A stretch of DNA of 64,000 nucleotides from Bacteroidales bacterium UBA1680 (GCA_002320605.1 DCKG01000034.1:1-64000); one strand, 5' to 3'. Numbered from the stretch's first letter, positions 8,971-18,079 are shown. The notes: generated from the letters alone by a model not told the origin. Program-made: numbers and translations.

Positions 8971-9015
8971 GATTATTCGTTTATGATGTTTTCTATTAAT
9001 TTGCGTTAAAACTTT

Positions 9016-9023
9016 CAAATTTA
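9016..9023 (-). promoter_or_regulatory. Putative promoter -7 box for the DUF1080/GH106 pair
   Basis: The minus strand reads TAAATTTG, an exact TAnnTTTG, about 45 nt before the DUF1080 start at 8970. It is the only convincing promoter upstream of both genes, consistent with a two-gene transcript. Confidence 0.55.
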
Positions 9024-9062
9024 AAAAAATTCATCGAAAGTGCGTAAATTGCAGCTGTAAAA

Positions 9063-10001
9063 ATGAAACCAGCCGTCCGAATAATAATATTCTGTGCCTG
9101 TCTGATTCTGCTCTCGGGCCTGGACCTTCTATGCGGAGGCTCGTGCTTCAATATTCCCGAATATGTCATATTCATAAAAATCCGCCTTCCACGGATGCTC
9201 ACTGCGGTTTTGGCTGGATGCAGCCTCTCGCTTGCGGGGCTTCAGATGCAGAGCATATTCAGAAATCCTCTTGCAGACCCTCACATAATGGGCGTGAGCG
9301 CTGGGGCTGGCACTGGCGCTGCGATAGCCACCCTGATAGCTGGAGCCACTGCCTCCGGGTTTCCAATCGTGCTATCAGCCTTTCTCGGTGCCATGGTGGC
9401 CTTCATGCTGATTATGGCAGTGGCCTCCCACATCCAGAGCACCTACACACTGCTAATCTTCGGCGTAATGCTGGGATTCGTATTCAGCGCCATCACATCC
9501 ATTCTTGAATATTCTGCCAATGAGGAAAGCCTTAAAATCTTCTACAGCTGGTCTGCAGGCAGTTTCATGGGGACTCGCCCGACGGATATTCTCATCATGC
9601 TTTCTGCTCTGGCAATCGGGATTTTCATGGCAGAATGCAATTCAAGAGGACTTGACATTTCTTTGTTTGGCGATGAATATGCCGCACTGGCAGGAGTCAA
9701 TATACTCAAAGTCAGGAATATAGCAATGGCAGGCAGTTGCATCATGACTGCTGCGGTCACGGCCTTCTGCGGCCCAATCGGTTTCGTCGGAATAGTGGCG
9801 CCGCACATCGCGCGCCTCGCCATTGGCTCTTCCATGCATCGTAAAGTAATTCCTGCAACCCTCACTGTCGGCACTTGCCTGTCGCTGCTTGCTGACATAT
9901 TCTCGCAAGTATTCGCCACTCCCCTGCCTGTCGGCAGCACGATGGCCATCATCGGCATTCCGTTAATACTCATCATACTATGCTCAAAGCCAAGAATCTG
10001 A
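9063..10001 (+). CDS. FecCD-family ABC importer permease (iron/cobalamin type)
   Basis: A 312-residue integral membrane protein of the FecCD/BtuC family, which forms the channel for import of ferric siderophores, haem or cobalamin. Family landmarks are RLPRMLTAVLAGCSLSLAG, FRNPLADPHIMGVSAGAG, and near the end FCGPIGFVGIVAPHIAR, the segment that contacts the ATPase. It is slightly short for the family (usually 330-350), with a short N-terminus. The last 22 nt overlap the ATPase gene, so the two are translationally coupled. No substrate-binding protein or TonB receptor adjoins; the substrate is unknown. Confidence 0.9.
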   Translation: MKPAVRIIIFCACLILLSGLDLLCGGSCFNIPEYVIFIKIRLPRMLTAVLAGCSLSLAGLQMQSIFRNPLADPHIMGVSAGAGTGAAIATLIAGATASGFPIVLSAFLGAMVAFMLIMAVASHIQSTYTLLIFGVMLGFVFSAITSILEYSANEESLKIFYSWSAGSFMGTRPTDILIMLSALAIGIFMAECNSRGLDISLFGDEYAALAGVNILKVRNIAMAGSCIMTAAVTAFCGPIGFVGIVAPHIARLAIGSSMHRKVIPATLTVGTCLSLLADIFSQVFATPLPVGSTMAIIGIPLILIILCSKPRI

Positions 10002-10582
10002 TAGTAGGGTACAGGAAAGCCATCTGCGAGCCTTTGTCGTTCTCATTCGAGGATGGCAAGTGCATCATGCTGACTGGTCCCAACGGGAGCGGGAAAAGCA
10101 CTCTCCTAAAGACACTTGCAGGGTTGATCCCCCCGGTATCAGGAAAATTCTCCTCTAACGGCAGAGTCGTCATGGTCCCTACTCACATTCCTAAAGTCAA
10201 AGGATTCACTGTCAAGGAGTTCATATTGACAGGAATGCTTCAGGCATCCGGGATGTTCGGCCGACTGAGGCCGTCCGCAGAGAAAGCGGCCGATGAGGCA
10301 ATAGATGCTCTCGGCTTGGGAAGCCTAGAGTCGCAAGACCTTAGCAGGATCAGCGATGGAGAGTTCCAGAAGGCCTGCATGGCCACGGCACTGACTAACG
10401 AAGCCTCCGTACTGCTTTTGGATGAGCCGACGGCTTTCTTAGATGTAGATAACAGGATAATGGTGCTCTCAACTCTTCGGTCACTCGCAAGGGAATCTGG
10501 CACTACTGTCATGTTCTCCACTCACGATATCTCCGATGGCGCTAAATATTCAGATGCAGAGATTTCGCTTTTGAAACATTGA
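9980..10582 (+). CDS. ABC transporter ATP-binding protein partnering the FecCD permease
   Basis: A 200-residue ATPase with Walker A GPNGSGKST near residues 35-43, an atypical signature RISDGEFQKACMATAL in place of LSGGQ, Walker B VLLLDEPTAFLD, and the H-loop histidine in MFSTHD. It is shorter than the usual 250-260 residues of FecE/BtuD proteins and lacks the C-terminal tail. The start at 9980 overlaps the permease end. It should power the permease encoded just upstream. The degenerate signature (SDGEFQ) resembles some Bacteroidetes importers and need not mean inactivity. Confidence 0.88.
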   Translation: MLKAKNLIVGYRKAICEPLSFSFEDGKCIMLTGPNGSGKSTLLKTLAGLIPPVSGKFSSNGRVVMVPTHIPKVKGFTVKEFILTGMLQASGMFGRLRPSAEKAADEAIDALGLGSLESQDLSRISDGEFQKACMATALTNEASVLLLDEPTAFLDVDNRIMVLSTLRSLARESGTTVMFSTHDISDGAKYSDAEISLLKH

Positions 10583-10600
10583 AACTTTTATTTATTTTTG
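10568..10600 (+). promoter_or_regulatory. Putative promoter of the polA-sigma-rsmG operon
   Basis: TATTTTTG at 10593-10600 matches TAnnTTTG, and a TTTTG around 10569-10573 sits 19 nt upstream at the -33 position. It overlaps the end of the ABC ATPase gene and leaves a leader of only about 15 nt before the polA ATG at 10619. Confidence 0.55.
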
Positions 10601-10618
10601 TTTCACAAAATTCCAGAT

Positions 10619-13270
10619 ATGCCAGGAAAACTCTATTTACTTGACGGTCATGCGCTTATCTTCAAGATGTACTATGCCTTTCTGGGGCATCCTATGAAGA
10701 ACGATGAGGGCGAGGACACGTCCATACTTTTTGGTTTCACTAAATTCCTGCTTGAGCTGATCGAGAGGGAGAAGCCGACTCACATTGCGGTAAGTTTCGA
10801 CCCTCCCGGAGGCACGTTCAGGAACAAGATGTACCCTGCCTACAAGGCCAACAGGCCGCCAACTCCGCAGCTGATCATCGATGCATTAGATCCGCTAATC
10901 GAGATTTGCAAGGCAATGAACATTCCGGTACTCATGATGATGGGCTACGAAGCTGACGATGTGATAGGCTCAGCCTCGAAACGTGCCGCTCGCGAGGGCT
11001 ACGACGTGTATATGGTAACGCCGGACAAGGATTACGGCCAGTTGATTGAAGACCACATCTGGCAGTACAAGCCCGGGAAGGGCGGAGGCGAGAAAGAAGT
11101 GCTGGGAGTCAAGGAAATCTGTGCCAAATACGGAATCCAAAGCCCTCTGCAAGTCATCGACATGCTGACCATCTGCGGGGATGCCTCCGACAACGTGCCT
11201 GGGGTGAAAGGCGTAGGAGAAGTGGGAGCCAGCAAGCTTGTCGCAAAATATGGCTCTGTCAAAGGAATATACGAACATCTGGACGAGCTGACTCCTCGCC
11301 AGAGAGTTATGTTCGAAGAGGCCAAAGACCACATCGAACTCAGCCACGAACTGGTTACCATAAAAACCGACATAGACGTGTCTGTGGCTACCGCCGACAT
11401 GAAACTCTCGGATTCGTACCAGCCTAAGATTGCCGACTTATTCACGAAATATAAGTTCAACTCGCTGAAGCGTTACATCAGCAACATCGGAGGAGCAGTT
11501 CAGGCAAGTGTCGACGAGCGACCGAAAGTTTCAAAGTCAGCGCCGGACAGGGTCGCGATGGCTGCCCACAAAACCGGACTCTGCTCTGTAATCGTGGAGG
11601 CATACGACTCTGACATATTCTCGAAAGCCAGGAGAATCATTGTCGCAGGTCCTCAAGGGAAAGATTTCATAGTCGCCGAAGGTGGTTGTCTTGAATTTAA
11701 GGTTTTGCTAGAAGATTCCTCTGTGATGAAATATGGCGATGACCTCAAACGTCAGATGAACACATTGAGTGCCAGTGGATTGCAGATGAACGGAAGCCTC
11801 CGAGACCTTGAACTGATGCACTACTTGATCGATCCTGAGAAGAGCCACAAGCTGGAAGTGCTGGCGCAGAGCTATCTAGGAACATCTTTGGACACGCCAG
11901 CAGAAGAGGCCAAGGCCACGACTGGCTCTCTGTTCGATGACATCCCGGACAACGTTCCTCTTAAAGACAGGAGTAATGAGGCTGGTGCCATCATCGAACT
12001 TGGCCGCAAGATCGAGGAGGAGATGGCGGCTCACGATGTCGCGAAACTTTACGAGAGCATGGAGGAGCCACTTTCTAAAGTGCTTTCCAAGATGGAGCGC
12101 AATGGTGTCCGAGTAGATCTCAACACATTGAAGGATTTCACGTTTCATCTCCAGCAAGAGATGAAGGGGCGAGAGGCTAGAGTACGCAAGCTCGCCGGCG
12201 AGCCTACTCTGAACGTTTCTTCTCCAAAACAGATTGGCGAGGTGCTTTTCGACAAGCTGAAGCTGTCGGCTAAGCCCAAGAAAAACGCTGGCGGAACGTA
12301 CTCGACTGACGAAACCACGTTGATGGACATATTCGACAAGCATCCAATCGTGGAGGAAATCTTAGAGTTCAGGGCTGTGAAGAAGCTTCTCTCTACCTAC
12401 ATAGAGCCGTTCCCTGACTACGTGAATCCTGAAGACGGCAAGGTGCATACGACTTTCAATCAGGCTCTTACGGCCACCGGCAGGCTCAGTTCTTCGAACC
12501 CGAACTTGCAGAACATTCCCATACGGTCAGAACGTGGGAAGGAGATACGGAAAGCTTTCGTGCCAAGCGCTCCGGACGGGATGATCCTCAGTGCCGATTA
12601 TTCTCAAATCGAGCTAAGAATCATGGCTCACCTTAGTGGTGACGAGCATATGGTGAACGCATTCAGGAATGGCGTGGACGTGCATGCAGCTACGGCCTCG
12701 AAGATTTTCAAGGTTCCGCACGAAGATGTGACTCCTGATGAGAGGCGCATAGCCAAGACGGCCAACTTCGGAATCATCTACGGAATTTCTTCTTTCGGTC
12801 TGGCTCAGAGACTCAGAATCGGTCGGAATGAGGCGAAGAAGATAATCGATGACTATTTCGCAAGCTTTCCTTCAATCATTGCCTACATAGAGAAAGTCAA
12901 GGCTGACGCTCGCAAGAACGGTTACGTCGAGACTATCTTCCACCGCCGTAGATACCTGCCGGACATCAATTCCAAGAATTCCACCCTGCGCTCGCTGGCA
13001 GAGAGGAATGCGGTCAACGCCCCAATCCAGGGAACAGCAGCCGACATAATCAAGCTTGCGATGATAGCAGTGGACGAAAAGATGACTGAGACTGGCCTTA
13101 AAAGCAAGATGGTGCTCCAGATTCATGATGAACTGTTGTTCGACGTGATTCCTTCGGAACTGGACGTGCTGCGAGCAATCGTAGTGGGAAGCATGGAGAA
13201 CGTTGTTAAACTTTCTGTACCTTTAACTGTTGAATGCAATCATGGCAAAAACTGGCTTGAAGCCCATTGA
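10619..13270 (+). CDS. polA: DNA polymerase I
   Basis: An 883-residue family A polymerase used for Okazaki fragment processing and repair. Residues 1-300 are the 5'-3' exonuclease (LLDGHALIFKMYYAF, YEADDVIGS, GDASDNVPGVKGVGE). The C-terminal polymerase domain is complete: TATGRLSSSNPNLQNIPIR, then DYSQIELRIMAHLSGDE, then RRIAKTANFGIIYG (O helix) and VLQIHDELLF. The middle 3'-5' exonuclease region is shortened and reads TGLCSVIVEAYDSDIF where active proofreaders have a D-x-E motif, so proofreading is probably lost. The ATG at 10619 is chosen over an upstream TTG because conserved sequence begins there and the promoter box ends at 10600. It overlaps the sigma factor gene downstream. Confidence 0.95.
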   Translation: MPGKLYLLDGHALIFKMYYAFLGHPMKNDEGEDTSILFGFTKFLLELIEREKPTHIAVSFDPPGGTFRNKMYPAYKANRPPTPQLIIDALDPLIEICKAMNIPVLMMMGYEADDVIGSASKRAAREGYDVYMVTPDKDYGQLIEDHIWQYKPGKGGGEKEVLGVKEICAKYGIQSPLQVIDMLTICGDASDNVPGVKGVGEVGASKLVAKYGSVKGIYEHLDELTPRQRVMFEEAKDHIELSHELVTIKTDIDVSVATADMKLSDSYQPKIADLFTKYKFNSLKRYISNIGGAVQASVDERPKVSKSAPDRVAMAAHKTGLCSVIVEAYDSDIFSKARRIIVAGPQGKDFIVAEGGCLEFKVLLEDSSVMKYGDDLKRQMNTLSASGLQMNGSLRDLELMHYLIDPEKSHKLEVLAQSYLGTSLDTPAEEAKATTGSLFDDIPDNVPLKDRSNEAGAIIELGRKIEEEMAAHDVAKLYESMEEPLSKVLSKMERNGVRVDLNTLKDFTFHLQQEMKGREARVRKLAGEPTLNVSSPKQIGEVLFDKLKLSAKPKKNAGGTYSTDETTLMDIFDKHPIVEEILEFRAVKKLLSTYIEPFPDYVNPEDGKVHTTFNQALTATGRLSSSNPNLQNIPIRSERGKEIRKAFVPSAPDGMILSADYSQIELRIMAHLSGDEHMVNAFRNGVDVHAATASKIFKVPHEDVTPDERRIAKTANFGIIYGISSFGLAQRLRIGRNEAKKIIDDYFASFPSIIAYIEKVKADARKNGYVETIFHRRRYLPDINSKNSTLRSLAERNAVNAPIQGTAADIIKLAMIAVDEKMTETGLKSKMVLQIHDELLFDVIPSELDVLRAIVVGSMENVVKLSVPLTVECNHGKNWLEAH

Positions 13271-13844
13271 TGAATTGATAATTCTAGCCCAGGAGGGCAA
13301 CGGCCTGGCTTTCACTGCTCTTTGGGACAGACATTTCGACCAATTGAAGAATTACATAAAGTCCAGGGTTAAGAATATGGACGACTATGTGGTCGATGAC
13401 ATTTGCAGCCGGAGCTTCGAGAAAGCTTTCCGTCAGATTCAGACTTACGATCCCAAGAAGAGCCAGTTTCTGACGTGGCTATGCACCATTGCGAAAAACA
13501 CTGCCCTGGACTATTTGGAACAGGATAAAAAGATACACCCAAAGGATAGGATAGTATATATTGATGATAACGATCCTTCCGGCGTGGAGGATATTGCGGA
13601 TAAGACAGAGGATGCTCTTAACTCCTTGATCAAGAACGAGACCGAGGAGGAGAGGCTGAAATATATAGACCGGCTTCCGGAACTTTACAGGACTGTGGCG
13701 CACAAGCGGCTCATTGACGGGATGAAGTATAATGAGATTGCCGAGAATCTTGGATTAGAGCTGAATACGGTGAAGACTAGGATCCGGCGTGCAAAGAGCA
13801 TCATTGATGAGCTGCGAAAAGATGATGAGGAGAATGAGATATGA
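13242..13844 (+). CDS. Sigma-70 family RNA polymerase sigma factor (ECF-like)
   Basis: A protein of about 200 residues with sigma region 2 (ALWDRHFDQLKNYIKSRV, then FLTWLCTIAKNTALDYL) and region 4 (LPELYRTVAHKRLIDGM, then NEIAENLGLELNTVKTRI, a helix-turn-helix). It lacks regions 1 and 3, as ECF sigma factors do. Translation may begin at 13242 or at an ATG at 13230; both lie inside the polA reading frame, giving a 29-41 nt overlap. No anti-sigma factor gene adjoins. The stop overlaps the rsmG start (ATGA). Its position between polA and rsmG suggests constitutive expression with housekeeping genes rather than classical inducible control; the targets are unknown. Confidence 0.88.
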   Translation: MAKTGLKPIDELIILAQEGNGLAFTALWDRHFDQLKNYIKSRVKNMDDYVVDDICSRSFEKAFRQIQTYDPKKSQFLTWLCTIAKNTALDYLEQDKKIHPKDRIVYIDDNDPSGVEDIADKTEDALNSLIKNETEEERLKYIDRLPELYRTVAHKRLIDGMKYNEIAENLGLELNTVKTRIRRAKSIIDELRKDDEENEI

Positions 13845-14599
13845 TGAATTTCGATGAGTTTATTAATATAGCGAATGCTTCTTTCGGGAATATTTCTTCG
13901 TCTATAGCATCCTCCGGTGATTATCCTGAGCCGCTAAAAAATGCGGCTCAGTCCGAACCACCTGTTAGATGCTCTGTAAATATGCATCAAATTAATCAGT
14001 TCAAGGTGCTGGAGGCTGGATATCGGGAGTGGAACTCTAAGATCAACGTAATATCGAGGAAGGATATTGATTCGTTGTATGACCATCATGTGCTGCACTC
14101 GCTAGCGATTGGCGAATATCTGAAGGAGGAGCGGCCAGAGACATATTCATTGATGCAAACCTCCTCGCTGAAGGTTCTGGATCTTGGCACAGGCGGGGGC
14201 TTCCCTGGCATTCCGCTGGCGATCCTGTTCCCCTCGGCGCATTTCACGCTTTGCGATTCTGTCGGGAAGAAAACGCTGGTTGCCGAAGAAATCGCCAAGC
14301 TGGCAGGCCTGGCCAACGTCAAGGTAATCAACGCACGCGCAGAAACTCTCAAAGGTCCTTTCGACTTCATTGTCACTCGCGCAGTAGCTCCACTCTGCGA
14401 CATGTGGCCATGGGTGAAGGGAAAATATTCAAAGAGCCTTCTCTGCCTGAAGGGAGGAGCCATCGCAGACGAGATCTCCGACCTTATTTCAAGGCACCAT
14501 ATTCCCAAACAACTAATCAACATCTGGCCCATCTCCCTCTGGCTCACCGATGAATATTACAATGGCAAATACGTAGTCGAGATTGGCAGGCAAGATTAA
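13841..14599 (+). CDS. rsmG: 16S rRNA (guanine-527-N7) methyltransferase RsmG, possible N-terminal extension
   Basis: RsmG (GidB) methylates G527 of 16S rRNA using S-adenosylmethionine. The family core begins at FKVLEAGYREWNSKINVIS and includes the SAM-binding LDLGTGGGFPGIPLAI, CDSVGKKTLV and FDFIVTRAVAPL. From the first ATG (13841, overlapping the sigma stop as ATGA) it is 252 residues, about 45 longer than usual. The extra N-terminus is low-complexity and its DNA contains a perfect 9-bp palindrome at 13926-13951. A second ATG at 13982 would give a normal 205-residue protein, so that start may be the true one. Confidence 0.93.
   Translation: MMNFDEFINIANASFGNISSSIASSGDYPEPLKNAAQSEPPVRCSVNMHQINQFKVLEAGYREWNSKINVISRKDIDSLYDHHVLHSLAIGEYLKEERPETYSLMQTSSLKVLDLGTGGGFPGIPLAILFPSAHFTLCDSVGKKTLVAEEIAKLAGLANVKVINARAETLKGPFDFIVTRAVAPLCDMWPWVKGKYSKSLLCLKGGAIADEISDLISRHHIPKQLINIWPISLWLTDEYYNGKYVVEIGRQD
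13926..13951. repeat. Perfect 9-bp inverted repeat with 8-nt loop
   Basis: CTGAGCCGC, then TAAAAAAT, then GCGGCTCAG. It lies between the sigma factor end and the second possible rsmG start. No T-run follows, so it is not a standard terminator; it could be an interspersed palindromic element or an mRNA hairpin tuning rsmG expression. A single copy was noticed in this window. Confidence 0.7.
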
Positions 14600-14608
14600 C
14601 CGCAACGC

Positions 14609-17209
14609 TTAGAATTTCATCGTCAGCCCGAAGAGGGCTTCAATGCCCCTGAGCTTAATGCTGGAATACGATGAGCTGTAGGAGGTCAGCGTCTCTGTCC
14701 TCAGTTCCTTGCAATTGAGCAGATTCCTACCCTCGGCGAAGATTGAGAATTTGTCGAACTTCCATTCAGCCCTACATTTCACAAGCGGCCTGTTATTGAT
14801 TTTGGACGTGGAGAGCCACTGCCTGCGGTAATACACATCGGCACTCAATGTCAGCCTCTCGAAAGGCAGGGCGCTCAGACTTCCTTCTATGATCAATGAA
14901 TTGTCATGGAATGATGCCGTTCCCTTGTTGCGATTGTACCTGTGTGTCGCAGAAGCCGAGGCTACAAGCCATTTTACTGGCGTTGTGCGAAGGGTGAGGC
15001 TAGACTCCACCGACCTTGTGGTGTAATCGAAGAGCGTTCCCTGCAGGCAGGATGTGTAGTCCGTCCTAGAGTAGTTCGCTCTGGCTCCGATGTAGAAAGT
15101 CTTGACCCCGAAATATTTCGACATGTTCAACCCAGCCGTGTAGCTGTTCCCAGAGGCTCCTAGCGGAAGATATTCAGAGATGGTGTAATCCTCGCTGTAG
15201 AAGCTTGACCCTATCCTGTCAGACCAGTTGTGGGTATAGCCAGCCGTCAATCCGGCATAGAACATTGCTGGAATATTGCTGTATTTGATGTTTGCCAGCA
15301 CGGAAGCATGCTCGCTCTTGCTGAGACCGTCTCCCAGAAAGATCCTTCTGTAATCTGTCAGTACAACGGACCGCAGAAGATTCTCGGCATCCGACTTGGA
15401 GGTACTCCAGGCTCCGCTGGCATACCACTCCCAGTTCTGCCCCAGCCGCCCTCTTAGATTCAAGCTTGGGCTGAAATCAGGATAGGTTCTGGATTTCATT
15501 CCTGAAGGGTAAATTATCTCGTAGCTGAACGGAAGACGGATGCGTGCATCCACGCCATAGACAGATAACCTGAATGTCGGCGTGACTCTAGGAGAAACCT
15601 GACAGAATTCCAGCCTGTCCGAATAATTGAGATTGAGACCCGGCAGGCTGTCAAGATCGGTCTTCAGCCTGTCATAGCGGAAATTCACTCCTCCCTCAAG
15701 ACCTATGGTCACTGCGCCCATATTCGTGGAATACGAAGCATAGTTCTCGGAAACCACATTTGTCTTTGACAGGGTCTGCTGGGTGTCATTCCCATTATAG
15801 GAATATTTCGCATCATGGCTGTTCCTCACTGCCTTGGAATCGCTTACTATCGTGATGGCTTTCCTGCCACCAAGCCTGACAGTCCAGCGAGACGTATTGG
15901 ATAGTTTCAATGAGGGAAGAGCATATTTCTCGTTGTAGAACCTATGTCCTTGGACATTGGAATTGGTTCTCCTGCCCTGCCCGGAGAATGTAAGATTGTC
16001 ATTGAAATAAAACTTGTCCCCATTCTTCTCATATTCATTGCCTATGGTCCAGAAATATTCATTGTCGGTCAGTTTTGAACTCTCCTCTATTTCAATACTG
16101 TCTCCGCTCGCATATTTCACTTTCTCCGAGTCTAACGCAGTCTCCTTGTACCTTTCTCCCGCCACATTCACCGAAACTTTGAACTGAGAATCCTCGCCAA
16201 GGCGCTTCAAGTGATTGAAGGTTCCGATTCCTGAAAGGTTGTCGTACCAGTAGTCTTTAGGAAGCGTGAGAAACATTCGCCTCGGATTGAGCTTCGTGGC
16301 GAAATCTGCGTCCGCGTTCTCTTCAGACAGCAGGAAAAATCCTGACTTCCCAAAATATTCCTGTTCCCTCAATTCCTTGACTATGTCGCCTCCCACATTG
16401 TTGCCTTTCACCATGTAAAGATCCTGGCTATTCCTTGAGAACATGGTTATCATTGCCTTTCCATTGAATAGCGGCAGCGGTGGGAATCCCAAGGCCGCAT
16501 CCCCCGTAAACAGCCAGGTGTTCTTCGCATCCTGCTTCAGGATAATGTTGAGTGCCCCACGCTCAGTGTCCTCAACTCCCTGCAACACCCTGACCGGCTG
16601 ATGGTTTTTGTAAAGCTCTATCCTGGATATCTTGTCCACATCCAGGTTGTTGGTTGCGATCGTATACCGTCCGCCAAGCAGATCCAGCCCTTCGATGTAG
16701 AATTTGTTGATAGGCTTTTCGTTCTGCCTCACGCCGCCAGTTGCCGTTACCTCGATTCCAGGCAGTTTCTCTAGCAGATCCTTTAGCACCTTGTCCCCGG
16801 CATCCTTGAATGCGCCCACCTCATAAATCACGGTGTCGCCTTTCTCAATGATTGGCGGAGCCGACACGGTGGCCTGCCGGAGCATAAGCTTCTGTGCTTT
16901 GAGCTTGATGGTCATCGTGGCCGCCTGAGGAGTAACTTTGACAGGTTTGTAGCCCATCATCGACACCATGACTGTGTCTGGCATGTTCCTACACTCAAGC
17001 TCGAACCGGCCATTCTCATCCGTCATGGTGTTTCTGGCCAGAACCCTGTTGAGATAAGCCATGACGAAAGCTCCGGCTACTGGCTCGTCAGTGTCATCGT
17101 CAACCACAGTTCCACGAATGTGGGTCTGGGCAGCGCTCATAAGTCCAAAGGCAACGGTGACGGCCACTGCCAGGAATAGTTTTGCGAATATTCTGTTATA
17201 ACCCCTCAA
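14609..17209 (-). CDS. TonB-dependent receptor-type outer membrane protein, GLPGLI-associated
   Basis: An 866-residue outer-membrane protein. Residues 1-27 form a signal peptide ending SAAQT, followed by a carboxypeptidase-D-like regulatory domain (IRGTVVDDDTDEPVAGAFV to about 115), a plug-like region (LKDLLEKLPGIEVTATGGV, FYIEGLDLLGGRY) and a long beta-barrel rich in aromatic strands ending in a terminal Phe. No clear TonB box is seen. The predicted start is a TTG directly preceded in frame by TAA, 21 nt after the GLPGLI stop, which suggests translational coupling. It is the last gene of a peptide/GLPGLI/receptor unit whose upstream duplicate keeps only the first 50 codons. It may move or process a product of its neighbours; the substrate is unknown. 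Confidence 0.82.
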   Translation of the reverse strand: MRGYNRIFAKLFLAVAVTVAFGLMSAAQTHIRGTVVDDDTDEPVAGAFVMAYLNRVLARNTMTDENGRFELECRNMPDTVMVSMMGYKPVKVTPQAATMTIKLKAQKLMLRQATVSAPPIIEKGDTVIYEVGAFKDAGDKVLKDLLEKLPGIEVTATGGVRQNEKPINKFYIEGLDLLGGRYTIATNNLDVDKISRIELYKNHQPVRVLQGVEDTERGALNIILKQDAKNTWLFTGDAALGFPPLPLFNGKAMITMFSRNSQDLYMVKGNNVGGDIVKELREQEYFGKSGFFLLSEENADADFATKLNPRRMFLTLPKDYWYDNLSGIGTFNHLKRLGEDSQFKVSVNVAGERYKETALDSEKVKYASGDSIEIEESSKLTDNEYFWTIGNEYEKNGDKFYFNDNLTFSGQGRRTNSNVQGHRFYNEKYALPSLKLSNTSRWTVRLGGRKAITIVSDSKAVRNSHDAKYSYNGNDTQQTLSKTNVVSENYASYSTNMGAVTIGLEGGVNFRYDRLKTDLDSLPGLNLNYSDRLEFCQVSPRVTPTFRLSVYGVDARIRLPFSYEIIYPSGMKSRTYPDFSPSLNLRGRLGQNWEWYASGAWSTSKSDAENLLRSVVLTDYRRIFLGDGLSKSEHASVLANIKYSNIPAMFYAGLTAGYTHNWSDRIGSSFYSEDYTISEYLPLGASGNSYTAGLNMSKYFGVKTFYIGARANYSRTDYTSCLQGTLFDYTTRSVESSLTLRTTPVKWLVASASATHRYNRNKGTASFHDNSLIIEGSLSALPFERLTLSADVYYRRQWLSTSKINNRPLVKCRAEWKFDKFSIFAEGRNLLNCKELRTETLTSYSSSYSSIKLRGIEALFGLTMKF

Positions 17210-17230
17210 TTATTCTGGATGTTTAATGCG

Positions 17231-18079
17231 TCATTTCCAGTAGGATTCCGGTATCAGGGGAATATATTTGAACTTTGCCCGAACCTGATTCAGATCACCT
17301 TTGACACTTATTTTGTTTATACCGATCAAATCATTGAGATAGTCCATATCATTCATGATTTTCGTGTACATTTTCTCAGCATCTTTCAAATCGAGATTAT
17401 ACTTCTTGTAACCTCTCCCATATAAAGATGAGGAGGCATCGTAACAGGCATTTATAAAGTCATATCTGGACTTAGAGGAAAGTTCTTCTACATAAATCAT
17501 ATAGAAAGAGAATATCTTGTCTTCATCCTCTGCCTTCACGATCAGCCCGGGAGCACCCCAGAAAAGCCATGGGCCGACATTGTATGGGATTTCCTCCGCG
17601 TACCAAATCGTCCACTTCCTCCCATAGTATTCCCCGACTGCCTTCTTCGTCTTGTAGCCATCCAACTCTCCGGTCTCTTCTGTAAGAGACCATGCCGATG
17701 ATTCCAATCTTCCGCTTCCACGAATTATTATTGAAGCTGGCATATAACCATTGACAACGGTATTGCTTTTAAAATCGATAAGCGACACCTCTTTCATCCC
17801 ACCAGGAAGACTGACCAGCTTCGAATATGCCTCATTATCCAATGAATTTCCATTCTTGTCGAAAGCAAATTGCCTAAGAGAATCCTTCACAAATGCTTTC
17901 TCGCTGTAGAAAGCCGCCGTGCTTCCATCATAGTCTGTCCGCATGTCCATGTAAGCACGATATTTAGTATCTTTTAGGGACTGTTTTCTTTCAAACCCAT
18001 AATATACCCGTATGCCTTGAGACCGTGCAAGTAAGGGACAAAAAAGCAATAAAATAATAAGGAATTTCAAACGTATCAT
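17231..18079 (-). CDS. GLPGLI family protein, copy 1
   Basis: A 282-residue secreted protein of the GLPGLI family (TIGR01200), named after a conserved motif that here reads GAPGLI inside GPWLFWGAPGLIVKA. The start at 18079 gives a clean signal peptide (MIRLKFLIILLLFCPLLARS); an upstream ATG at 18121 would bury it. Other family features are the N-terminal IRVYYGFERK strand and YGRKWTIWYAEEIPYNVGP. The function of the family is unknown; genes commonly sit beside TonB-dependent receptors in Bacteroidetes, as here. It is closely related to copy 2 at 18809-19681, sharing the 19-residue block AEDEDKIFSFYMIYVEELS. Confidence 0.88.
   Translation of the reverse strand: MIRLKFLIILLLFCPLLARSQGIRVYYGFERKQSLKDTKYRAYMDMRTDYDGSTAAFYSEKAFVKDSLRQFAFDKNGNSLDNEAYSKLVSLPGGMKEVSLIDFKSNTVVNGYMPASIIIRGSGRLESSAWSLTEETGELDGYKTKKAVGEYYGRKWTIWYAEEIPYNVGPWLFWGAPGLIVKAEDEDKIFSFYMIYVEELSSKSRYDFINACYDASSSLYGRGYKKYNLDLKDAEKMYTKIMNDMDYLNDLIGINKISVKGDLNQVRAKFKYIPLIPESYWK

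Noticed and set aside
10598..10618. Earlier TTG start for polA
   Set aside because: It falls on the last bases of the -7 box; the ATG at 10619 matches the family start.
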